Shown in pieces: positions 20,244 to 27,738 of a DNA stretch of 64,000 nt. Every line of letters begins with the position of its first letter. Positions within the stretch are counted from its first letter, which is position 1. The translations under genes were made by a program, and so were the position numbers. The notes under the pieces are model-generated. The model saw only the letters and a program-made list of their open reading frames with translations. It did not search any database and was not told the origin of the DNA. Source of the stretch: Castellaniella sp. S9 (lineage in GTDB: Bacteria > Pseudomonadota > Gammaproteobacteria > Burkholderiales > Burkholderiaceae_B); the NCBI RefSeq assembly GCF_027257175.1, contig NZ_JAPFGD010000001.1:186001-250000 (forward strand), written 5' to 3'.

Positions 20244-20714
20244 ATGCTCAAGAACATCGTCCTGATCCTCGCGATCTTCATCATCATCCTGCTGGCGCTG
20301 AGCTTCGGCGAAACGGCGTTCCACGAGGTCCTGGCCTGGATCTCGGCCTTCACGGGCGTCCTGGTGCGGAATTTCGGCGAACTGTTCGACGCCGTCACCC
20401 GCTACCTGCACCTGCACACCGGCAAGGTGCTGCTGGCCCTGCTGCTGACGATTCCGATCAGCATCTGGGTGCTGCGCTCGCGCCGCGACACCCTCGCCAC
20501 GCCGTCGACGCAGCGCAAGATCGCCATCGTCCTGGCCTTGTTCCTGGGCTGGCTGGGGGCGCACCGCTTCTACCTCGGCCAGGTCGGCTGGGGGCTGGGC
20601 TATCTGCTCATCTGGTATTGGTTCACGCCGCTGGCCGTGATCCTGGGCCTGATCGATGCGATCCGCTATCTGTTCATGGACGAAGAGGCCTTCGCCGCCT
20701 CGCGCCAGCCCTGA
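20244..20714 (+). CDS. TM2-domain membrane protein
   Basis: 156 residues with about four hydrophobic segments. The C-terminal half is a TM2 domain: a basic KIAIVLALFLGWLGAHRFYLG helix pair with the GAHRFYLG signature, then GYLLIWYWFT and an acidic end (LFMDEEAF). The N-terminal half has two further helices. TM2 proteins are small membrane proteins of unclear function. It lies 80 bases behind glpK and 22 bases before the next gene on the same strand. Confidence 0.75.
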   Translation: MLKNIVLILAIFIIILLALSFGETAFHEVLAWISAFTGVLVRNFGELFDAVTRYLHLHTGKVLLALLLTIPISIWVLRSRRDTLATPSTQRKIAIVLALFLGWLGAHRFYLGQVGWGLGYLLIWYWFTPLAVILGLIDAIRYLFMDEEAFAASRQP

Positions 20715-20736
20715 GGCGCGCGGGGGCACGCATCGC

Positions 20737-21459
20737 ATGCGGTTCCTGAGCCTGCCGGCCGAGCCGGCCACCGACGGGCGCGCGGACGAGGATTTGATCC
20801 CGCGGGCGGCGGCCCTGGGCCCGGTGGCCCGGGTATGGGACGCTCCTCGAGGCCTGGTCGTGCCGCGCACCTATGCAGCCCTCCCGGGCTTCGACACCGC
20901 TTGCGCGGCTTTTGCCCGCGAGGGCTGGCCGATCGCGGTCCGGCAGTCGGGCGGCGGCGTGGTGCCCCAGGGCCCGGGCATCCTCAACCTCAGCCTCGCA
21001 TTGCCGGTCGACGGCCGGCCACTGGATCATTCCGAGACACTGTATCGCCTGCTGTGCGACGTCATCCAGGCCGCCCTGGCCCCGCTGGGCATCGAGGCGC
21101 GCCCCCAGGCCGTGGAGGGCTCGTTCTGCGACGGGCGCTTCAACCTCGCCGTCGGCGCGCCGGCCCGCAAGATCGCGGGCACCGCCCAAGTCTGGCGCCG
21201 CGTCCCCGAGGGGCCGCCGGGCAGGCACATCGGCCTGGCCCACGCCCTGATCCTGGCCCAGATCGACCCGGCCGTCCTGACCCGCCAGGCCAATCGGCTT
21301 GAAACGATGCTGGGCACGAGCCGGCGCTATCTGTCCGAACGCATCGCCTCGCTGGACACGCTGGCGCCGGCGCCGGCGTCGGGCTTTCCGGATGCGCTGC
21401 GGACCCGCCTCGAGGATGCGCTGGCCGCGGCCTGGCCGGATCTCACCACGGATCGCTGA
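20737..21459 (+). CDS. Lipoate-protein ligase A family protein
   Basis: 240 residues of the biotin/lipoate A/B ligase fold. RQSGGGVVPQGPGILNLSLA corresponds to the conserved RxxGGGxVxHDxGNL region of LplA, with H replaced by Q, and the catalytic Lys region is VGAPARKIAGTAQVWRR. It probably attaches lipoate or octanoate to a carrier protein, but the partner is not visible here. The ATG at 20737 starts right behind the TM2 gene. Its 3' end overlaps the convergent SulP gene by 17 bases. It could equally be one of the LipM/LipL-like transferases. Confidence 0.75.
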   Translation: MRFLSLPAEPATDGRADEDLIPRAAALGPVARVWDAPRGLVVPRTYAALPGFDTACAAFAREGWPIAVRQSGGGVVPQGPGILNLSLALPVDGRPLDHSETLYRLLCDVIQAALAPLGIEARPQAVEGSFCDGRFNLAVGAPARKIAGTAQVWRRVPEGPPGRHIGLAHALILAQIDPAVLTRQANRLETMLGTSRRYLSERIASLDTLAPAPASGFPDALRTRLEDALAAAWPDLTTDR

Positions 21460-23110
21460 GCGGTCCCGGCGACCCGGCCCCGACGTTCAGGCGCGCCAGC
21501 GCGCGCGGCAGGTCGGGTTGGGTGCCGTCCTCGCCCAGGCGATCGAGCAGGCCCATGCGGCGCAACTTGCCGGCTACGCGCGCATTGGCGCCGCACAACA
21601 CCAGGCGCACGCCGTGCGCCGCCAGGCTGGTGGCCAGTTCGTCCAGGGCCTGCAGGGCGGTCGCATCGGCGAAGGGCACCCGTTCAAGCCGCAACACCAG
21701 CGCCTTGGCGTGCGAGCCGGCCAGCGCATGATGCAGGCGCTCGACCGCGGCGAAGAACAGCGGGCCGCGCACCTCGTGGACCTCGACGCCGGGCGGCATG
21801 CGGGCGAAGCCCTCGGCCCCCAGTTCGCGGCGCAGATGGTCCTCGCCTTGCACGACCACGTCGACGCTGTCGGCCATGCGGCGCAGGAAATGCAGCACCG
21901 CCAGCACGATGCCGATGTTCACCGCCACCACCAGGTCGGCGAACACCGTCAGGAAAAAAGTGACCAGCAGGATCACCACATCGGCGCGCGGCGCGCGGCG
22001 CGCCAGGCGGATGAAGCGCGGCGCCTCGCTCATGTTCCAGGCGACGACGAACAGCACCGCCGCCAGCGTGGCCAGCGGAATATGGCGGGCCAGCGGCGCC
22101 AGCAGCAGCAGGACCAGCAGCAGCGTCAGCGCGTGGACGATGCCCGCCAGCGGGCTGGTGCCGCCGCTGCGGATGTTGGTGGCGGTCCGGGCGATCGCGC
22201 CGGTGGCGGCGATGCCGCCGAACAAGGGCGAGAGGATGTTGGCCAACCCCTGCCCGACCAGCTCGGCATTCGAATCGTGGCGCGTGCCCGCCATGCCGTC
22301 GGCGACCACGGCGGACAGCAGCGACTCGATGGCGCCGAGCATGGCGATGGCGAAGGCCGGCCCGATCAGGCTGAGCAGCCGGTCCAGCGTCCATTCGGGC
22401 CAGGCGAAGGCCGGCAGGCCGCGTGGAATGTCGCCAAAGGCGCTGCCGATGGTGGCCACCTGGGGAAACTGGAAGACCCCCTGGATCAGCGTGGCGGCCA
22501 CCAGGGCGAGCAGCGGCCCGGGAACGCGGCCCAGGGCGCGGACCCAGCGCGGCGCGAGCACCAGCGCGAGCGAACCCAGCCCGAACAGCGTGGTGAGCGG
22601 ATCGAATTGCGGGAAGACCTGCAGAAGCTGCCAGATCTTTTCATGAAAGTAGCGCCCCTGCACGGCGGGCAGGCCGAAGAAATCCTGCCATTGCCCCACC
22701 CAGATGATGACCCCGATGCCCGCCGTGAAGCCGATGATCACCGGCATCGGGATATAGCGGATCACCGCACCCATCCGGGCCAGGCCAAAGCCGCACAATA
22801 TCAGCCCCGCCATCAGCGTGGCCAGTTGCAGCCCGTCGACGCCGTGATCGGCCACGATGCCCGAAAGGATGACGATGAAGGCGCCGGTGGGCCCGGCGAT
22901 CTGGATGCGGCTGCCGCCGAACACCGAGACCACCAGCCCGGCGATGATGGCCGTGTACAGGCCTTGCTCGGGCTTGACCCCCGAGGCGATGGCGAACGCC
23001 ATGGCCAGCGGCAGGGCGACCACGCCCACGATGACGCCGGCGACGATATTGGACAGCCAATGGCGCGGGGCCAACAGGCCGGCCCGCCGGGCCTCGAGCA
23101 AAGCGAACAT
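21443..23110 (-). CDS. SulP family anion transporter with C-terminal STAS domain
   Basis: 555 residues. The SulP core has about 10-12 membrane helices, with GLYTAIIAGLVVSVFGGSR and IQIAGPTGAFIVIL in the signature region. A C-terminal STAS domain follows (about 430-540; VLRLERVPFADATALQALDE). It is probably an inner-membrane sulfate or bicarbonate/anion symporter; the substrate is not readable. I chose the ATG at 23110 (MFALLEARRAG), which follows GGTGGA. A perfect TATAAT box at 23135-23140 on this strand would place transcription start just before it. Confidence 0.88.
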   Translation of the reverse strand: MFALLEARRAGLLAPRHWLSNIVAGVIVGVVALPLAMAFAIASGVKPEQGLYTAIIAGLVVSVFGGSRIQIAGPTGAFIVILSGIVADHGVDGLQLATLMAGLILCGFGLARMGAVIRYIPMPVIIGFTAGIGVIIWVGQWQDFFGLPAVQGRYFHEKIWQLLQVFPQFDPLTTLFGLGSLALVLAPRWVRALGRVPGPLLALVAATLIQGVFQFPQVATIGSAFGDIPRGLPAFAWPEWTLDRLLSLIGPAFAIAMLGAIESLLSAVVADGMAGTRHDSNAELVGQGLANILSPLFGGIAATGAIARTATNIRSGGTSPLAGIVHALTLLLVLLLLAPLARHIPLATLAAVLFVVAWNMSEAPRFIRLARRAPRADVVILLVTFFLTVFADLVVAVNIGIVLAVLHFLRRMADSVDVVVQGEDHLRRELGAEGFARMPPGVEVHEVRGPLFFAAVERLHHALAGSHAKALVLRLERVPFADATALQALDELATSLAAHGVRLVLCGANARVAGKLRRMGLLDRLGEDGTQPDLPRALARLNVGAGSPGPLSDPW

Positions 23111-23253
23111 GATTCCACCCATGGAAGGCGGTCCATTATAGTCGGTGGCGCGCGGCGCGGCGGCCGTCCCGGGCGTCGGCACCGGATCCTTCGCCGGGAC
23201 CTCGGGGACAGGCTTGCGGGCGCCGCCCGCGCCGTCCTACAATCATCCGCACA

Positions 23254-23339
23254 CGAGCGTCGCTAGGGGTGCCGCATGCGCGGCTGAGACAGTCCCTTCG
23301 AACCTGATTGAGATCATCCTCGCGCAGGAAAGCGGCTAG
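23254..23339 (+). ncRNA. TPP riboswitch (THI element)
   Basis: The conserved thiamine-pyrophosphate aptamer is directly readable: CTAGGGGTGCC (P2/J region), GGCTGAGA, CCTTCGAACCTGAT, and GAGATCATCCTCGCGCAGG with a closing AAGCG. The order and spacing match the THI element. It lies 57 bases before the cytX start on the same strand, so TPP should repress this transporter. The outer boundaries are approximate. Confidence 0.95.
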
Positions 23340-23343
23340 CCTC

Positions 23344-23369
23344 GGCCGCCCTGCGGCCAGCGCCTTTTT
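23344..23369 (+). terminator. Possible riboswitch expression platform / terminator hairpin
   Basis: A GGCCGC-CCT-GCGGCC hairpin follows the TPP aptamer, then six bases and a run of five T. It lies in the leader of cytX and could act as the regulated terminator. The stem is short and the T-run is not adjacent, so control of translation is equally possible. Confidence 0.4.
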
Positions 23370-23396
23370 CCCGTGCTCACGACCAAAAGGCGCAGC

Positions 23397-24683
23397 ATGT
23401 CTACCTCCTCACCCACCCCCGCCAACCAGGCTTTGGCCCCCTTGCCCGATGCGCAGCGCGTCTTTGGCTGGCGCGACCACACGGCGCTGTGGTTCAGCCT
23501 GGGCGTGGGCCTGCTGGTCATGCAGGTCGGCGCCTATCTCGTGCCCGCCCTGGGGGTGCGCGACGCGCTCACGGCGGTGGTCTTCGGCTCGATCCTGGGG
23601 GCCGGACTGCTGGCCTGGGTGGCGCGCCTGGGCTGCGACAGCGGCCTGTCCAGCGCCGGGCTGATGCACACCGTCTACGGCAGCCGCTTCGCGCGCCTGC
23701 CGGTGTTCCTCAACATCGTCCAGCTGCTGGGCTGGGCCACCTTCGAGCTGGTGGTGATGCGCGACGGCACCATCGCCATCGGGCGCCAGGCCTTCGGCCT
23801 GGAGCTCGGCCTGGTGCTGCCGACGCTGTTCTGGGGCCTGGTGGTCACGGCCTTGCTGTGCGGCTCGATGATCACCCTGGTGCGACGCTTCGTCAGCCGC
23901 TTCGGCCTGCCGCTGGTGGCTGCCTCGCTGGTCTGGCTGAGCATCCAGTTCCTGATGAAACTCGACGCCGAGGGACTGCAGGCCGCCTGGCTGCGGCCCG
24001 GCACGGGCGGCCTGGGGGTGTTCGGCGCACTGGACCTGGTGATCGCCATGCCGGTGTCCTGGCTGCCGCTGGTGGCGGACTACGCGCGCCACGGACGCAG
24101 CGGCCGCTCGGCGTTCGCCGGCACCTGGCTGGGCTACACCGTGGCGAACATCTGGTGCTACGCGCTGGGCGTGCTGGTGATCACGGTGGCCGGCGCCGAC
24201 ACCGACATGATCGGCGCCCTGCTGCTGGCGCAGGGCGGACTGGTGGCCCTGGGCCTGATCCTGATCGACGAACTGGACAACACCTACGGCGACCTGTATT
24301 CGGGCTCGATCTCGGCCCACAGCATCGCACCGCGCCTGGGCGTGCGCGGCTGGGGCGTGGCGCTGGCCGCACTGTCCATGGTGCTGGCCATGATCCTGCC
24401 CATGCACAGCCTGGAGCCCTTTCTGCTGACGCTCAGCTCGGTATTCGTGCCCCTGTTCGGCACGATCCTGGGCCGATTGGGCCTCGCATCGACGCCCGCC
24501 GCGCCTTCGGGCCACGGCGTGCATGCCGTCCCGGCGGCGATCTGGGTGCTGGGCATCGCCTGCTATCACGCCCTGGCGCAGTGGGCACCGCAGTACGGCA
24601 GCGCCCTGCCGACGCTGGTCTTGACCTTTGCCCTGGGCGCGCTCAGCGCGCACGGCGCCGGGCGGCGCCGCGCCGCGGCCTGA
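23397..24683 (+). CDS. cytX: CytX-type hydroxymethylpyrimidine transporter (NCS1 family)
   Basis: 428 residues with about 12 membrane helices, a nucleobase:cation symporter-1 relative (codB-like). N-terminal WRDHTALWFSLGVGLLVMQVG and the GLSSAGLMHTVYGSRF loop are typical of the CytX branch. CytX is predicted from TPP-riboswitch regulons to import hydroxymethylpyrimidine for thiamine salvage. The upstream TPP riboswitch supports that assignment. The ATG at 23397 has AAAAGG seven bases upstream; another in-frame start lies eight codons earlier without one. Confidence 0.88.
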   Translation: MSTSSPTPANQALAPLPDAQRVFGWRDHTALWFSLGVGLLVMQVGAYLVPALGVRDALTAVVFGSILGAGLLAWVARLGCDSGLSSAGLMHTVYGSRFARLPVFLNIVQLLGWATFELVVMRDGTIAIGRQAFGLELGLVLPTLFWGLVVTALLCGSMITLVRRFVSRFGLPLVAASLVWLSIQFLMKLDAEGLQAAWLRPGTGGLGVFGALDLVIAMPVSWLPLVADYARHGRSGRSAFAGTWLGYTVANIWCYALGVLVITVAGADTDMIGALLLAQGGLVALGLILIDELDNTYGDLYSGSISAHSIAPRLGVRGWGVALAALSMVLAMILPMHSLEPFLLTLSSVFVPLFGTILGRLGLASTPAAPSGHGVHAVPAAIWVLGIACYHALAQWAPQYGSALPTLVLTFALGALSAHGAGRRRAAA

Positions 24684-24749
24684 GGTTCCCCGGGGCGCCC
24701 GCCTGCCCGTATCATGATGCTTTCCACGACGGAACAGGGAGGCAAGACC

Positions 24750-25190
24750 ATGAACGATGCATGCATGCGGGCGGCCATCGAGGAGGCGCGCAAGGGACTG
24801 GCCGAGGGCGGCATTCCCATCGGCTCGGTGATCGCGCACCACGGACGCATCATCGGCCGTGGCCACAACCAGCGCGTGCAGAAAGGCAGCGCCATCCTGC
24901 ACGGCGAAATGGACGCCCTGGAAAATGCCGGCCGCCAGCCGGCCGAGGTCTATCGCGACTCGGTGCTCTATACCACCTTGTCGCCCTGCGCCATGTGCAG
25001 CGGCACGATCCTGCTGTACGGCATTCCCCGCGTGATCATCGGTGAAAACCAGACTTTCATGGGCGAGGAGGACCTGCTGCGCGCGCGCGGCGTCGAGGTC
25101 GAAGTCCTGCAGGATGAGGAATGCCTGGCGCTGATGCGCCGCTTCATCGCCGACAAGCCGGAACTCTGGAACGAGGACATCGGGGTCTGA
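24750..25190 (+). CDS. Yeast-type cytosine deaminase homologue
   Basis: 146 residues, small zinc cytidine/deoxycytidylate-deaminase fold. The zinc ligands and proton shuttle are HGE (H51, E53) and PCAMC (C80, C83). The flanking text (GRGHNQRVQKGSAILHGEM, SVLYTTLSPC, and a C-terminal DIG) closely follows fungal FCY1-type cytosine deaminase rather than TadA or bacterial CodA. The start has GGGAGG at proper spacing. It lies 66 bases behind the riboswitch-controlled cytX, so the real substrate may be cytosine or a related aminopyrimidine. Confidence 0.82.
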   Translation: MNDACMRAAIEEARKGLAEGGIPIGSVIAHHGRIIGRGHNQRVQKGSAILHGEMDALENAGRQPAEVYRDSVLYTTLSPCAMCSGTILLYGIPRVIIGENQTFMGEEDLLRARGVEVEVLQDEECLALMRRFIADKPELWNEDIGV

Positions 25191-25206
25191 GCCGATCCCG
25201 CGCACG

Positions 25207-25247
25207 GCGACGCGCGGCCGGCCCGTTTCGAGCCGGCCGCGCGTCGC
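25207..25247. terminator. Strong GC-rich hairpin between convergent genes
   Basis: A perfect 16-bp stem (25207-25222 with 25232-25247) with a 9-base loop lies between the stop of the deaminase (+) and the stop of norB (-). There is no long T-run on either side. Its position supports a bidirectional terminator. Confidence 0.7.
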
Positions 25248-25263
25248 GGGACATGCGCCGGTA

Positions 25264-27543
25264 TCAGGAGCGCTGTGCCGCCAGCGCGCCTTCGGGCGCC
25301 ACGTCGGTGGCCCGCGAGCCGCGCAGGGCCGTCACGACCTGCCACATGACCGCCAGGCCGCCGACGATGAACACCACGTCGCCGATGGTGCGCAGCCAGC
25401 GCAGCGTCTGCAGGATGTCCTGCTGCATGAAGGTCTCGCCGCGCGCCCACCACGTGCCCTCGCTGACGCTGGCATGGAACTGCATCAGGCCGATCGGCAG
25501 CAGGCTCAGGACGATCATCAGCACCAGGCCGAGGTTCAGGCACCAGAAGCCCGTGCGCATGAGGCCTTCATTGAACTGCATGGTCGGGCGGATGTAGCGC
25601 AGCACGAAGATCGTGAAGCCCAGCGCGAGGAAGCCATAGACCCCGAAGAGCGCCGCGTGCGCATGGACCGCCGTGGTGTTCAGGCCCTGGATGTAATAGA
25701 GGGCGATCGGCGGATTGACCATGAAGCCGAAGACGCCGGCACCCAGCATGTTCCAGAAGGACACCGTCACGAAGAACACCAGGGGCCAGCGCAAGGTTTC
25801 CATCCAGGGTGCGCGGGCCTTCAGGCGCCAGTTTTCCCAGGCCTCGTAGCCCAGCACCACCAGGGGGACGACCTCGAGCGCGCTGAAGGTTGCGCCGATG
25901 GCCATGATGGGGGTGGTGGTGCCCGAGAAATACAGGTGGTGCATGGTGCCCGGCACGCCGCCCAGCATGAACAGCGCGGCCGAGGTCAGGCTGGCGGTGG
26001 TCGCGCCGCGCCGCGACACCAGGCCCATGGTCGAGAAGATGAAGGCCAGCGCCGTGGTCGCAAAGACCTCGAAGAACCCTTCCACCCACAGGTGCACCAC
26101 CCACCAGCGCCAGTACTCCATGACGGACAGGTGCGTGTGTTCGCCGTAGGTCAGGCCGGCGCCGTAGAACAGGCCGATGGCGATGACCGACGAGCTGAAC
26201 AGGGCCAACAGGTTCTTGTCGCCCTTGACCTTGAAGGCGGGCAGAATGCCGCGCAGCATCAGGATCAGCCAGAACACCACGCCGAGGAACTTGCCCCACT
26301 GCCAGAGGCGGCCGAGCTCGACATACTCATAGCCCTGGTGCCCCAGCCAGAAGTTCCATTCGGCCGGCATGATGTGCGCGATCGACAGAAAATTGCCGCT
26401 GAACGAGCCGACGACCACCAGGATGAGGGCCCAGAACAGGATGTCCACGCCGAGCTTCTGGAATTTGGGATCCTTGCCGCCGTTGATGATGGGCGCGAGG
26501 AACAGGCCGGCCGCCAGGAAGCCGGTGGCGATCCAGAACAGCGCCGCCTGGATGTGCCAGGTGCGCACCAGCGAGTACGGCAGCCATTCCGAGACATTGA
26601 CGCCGTAGAAGGTCTGACCCTCGACGGTGTAGTGCGCGGTGAAGCCGCCGATGAAGATCTGCGCCACGAACAGCGCGACCACCAGAAACAGGTATTTGCC
26701 CAGCGCGCGCTGCGAAGGCGTGAGCTGGATCTGGAGGATGGGATCGCGGGCGGGCGCCGGTTCATCCACATGGTCGCGGTGGATGAAGGCCCAGCCCCAG
26801 ACCAGCAGGCCCACGCCGACGATCAGCACGATCACGCTGATGATGGACCAGACCACGTTCTCGGCCGTGGGCACGTTGTCGATCAAGGGCTCGTGGGGCC
26901 AATTGTTGGTGTAGGTGGCGCTCATGCCCGGCCGCTCGGTGGCCGCGGCCCAGGCCGTCCAGAAGAAGAAGTCCCCCAGGTAGGCGCGCGCCTGCGCGCT
27001 GGGCAGGGTGGCCTCCTTCATCGCGAAGCTCTCGCGCGAGGGGCGTAGCGCCGGATCGTCGCCAAACAGCTTGTCATAATAGGCGGCCGTCTGGGCCATC
27101 GCCTGGGCACGCCGCTCGGACACCATCATCGTGCCGCTGGCCTCATCGAAGGTGTTCTTGCGGTATTCCTCTTTCAGGCGATGCTGCAGCACCATCTGGG
27201 AATCGCCGTCAAGTTGCGCGTACGACACGCCGGCGAGTTCCCGGGACGCCAGATCGAGCCAGGCGGTCAGTTCGCGATGCAGCCAGTCGGCCGTCCAGTC
27301 CGGCGCCTGGTAGGCGCCGTGGCCCCAGATCGAGCCGACGGTCATGCCGCCCGCGGACTGCCAGGCGCTCTGTCCCTTGAGGACGTCCTCCTGGGTCATC
27401 AACACCTTGCCGGAGGCGGTCACCACCTGCTGGGGAATCGGGGGGGCCTGGTTGTAGACCTCTTTGCCCATCCACCCCAGCAAGCCGAAGGTCACCGCCA
27501 GGACGCCGATCAGCGTCCACCATAACTTCTTGTATTCACCCAT
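25264..27543 (-). CDS. norB: Quinol-dependent nitric oxide reductase (qNor)
   Basis: 759 residues with about 14 membrane helices, haem-copper oxidase superfamily. It reduces NO to N2O using quinol. The N-terminal extension (VVTASGKVLMTQEDVLKGQ, WTADWLHRELTAWL) is typical of single-subunit qNor, which lacks a separate NorC. Haem and iron ligands sit in VRTWHIQAALFWIA, HLWVEGFFEVFATTA, GTMHHLYFSGTT and HAHAALFGVYGF. The ATG has AGAAGGAG upstream. It is divergent from norR and read from a sigma-54-type promoter at 27624-27638. Confidence 0.97.
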   Translation of the reverse strand: MGEYKKLWWTLIGVLAVTFGLLGWMGKEVYNQAPPIPQQVVTASGKVLMTQEDVLKGQSAWQSAGGMTVGSIWGHGAYQAPDWTADWLHRELTAWLDLASRELAGVSYAQLDGDSQMVLQHRLKEEYRKNTFDEASGTMMVSERRAQAMAQTAAYYDKLFGDDPALRPSRESFAMKEATLPSAQARAYLGDFFFWTAWAAATERPGMSATYTNNWPHEPLIDNVPTAENVVWSIISVIVLIVGVGLLVWGWAFIHRDHVDEPAPARDPILQIQLTPSQRALGKYLFLVVALFVAQIFIGGFTAHYTVEGQTFYGVNVSEWLPYSLVRTWHIQAALFWIATGFLAAGLFLAPIINGGKDPKFQKLGVDILFWALILVVVGSFSGNFLSIAHIMPAEWNFWLGHQGYEYVELGRLWQWGKFLGVVFWLILMLRGILPAFKVKGDKNLLALFSSSVIAIGLFYGAGLTYGEHTHLSVMEYWRWWVVHLWVEGFFEVFATTALAFIFSTMGLVSRRGATTASLTSAALFMLGGVPGTMHHLYFSGTTTPIMAIGATFSALEVVPLVVLGYEAWENWRLKARAPWMETLRWPLVFFVTVSFWNMLGAGVFGFMVNPPIALYYIQGLNTTAVHAHAALFGVYGFLALGFTIFVLRYIRPTMQFNEGLMRTGFWCLNLGLVLMIVLSLLPIGLMQFHASVSEGTWWARGETFMQQDILQTLRWLRTIGDVVFIVGGLAVMWQVVTALRGSRATDVAPEGALAAQRS

Positions 27544-27623
27544 TCTGCGCTCCTTCTGCAGCTGTCAGGCGTTCTCGACACGGCGCCGGCCGGCGCCCCT
27601 AGTTCACTTCGACACAATCAAAA

Positions 27624-27638
27624 GCAAATGTCATGCCA
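27624..27638 (-). promoter_or_regulatory. Sigma-54 promoter for norB
   Basis: On the minus strand this reads TGGCATGACATTTGC, matching TGGCAC-N5-TTGC with the invariant GG and GC separated by ten bases. It points toward norB, about 80 bases from its start. NorR is a sigma-54 activator, and three NorR-type boxes lie upstream of this promoter. Confidence 0.85.
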
Positions 27639-27679
27639 GGTATAAACCCTAGGAAGGAGGCTGATCTATATCAAATTGG

Positions 27680-27734
27680 GTATTTTCAACCTTATTCAAA
27701 ATGGTATAAATGACCATTGAAAAGTGATTTATAC
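27680..27734. promoter_or_regulatory. Three NorR enhancer boxes (GT-N7-AC)
   Basis: Three copies of GT-N7-AC are present: 27680-27690 (GTATTTTCAAC), 27704-27714 (GTATAAATGAC) and 27724-27734 (GTGATTTATAC). In E. coli three NorR sites of this type lie between norR and norVW. The spacing here is 24 and 20 bases. The third copy overlaps a possible GTG start of norR, which favours the ATG at 27739 and suggests that NorR can limit its own expression. Confidence 0.78.
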
Positions 27735-27738
27735 CCTG

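Noticed and set aside
21299-23266. A 655-codon open frame on the plus strand opposite the SulP gene
   Set aside because: Low-complexity His/Gln/Arg text and no domain; the minus-strand SulP/STAS protein is convincing.
25191-25263. A small gene between the deaminase and norB
   Set aside because: The interval is almost fully taken up by the 16-bp-stem hairpin.
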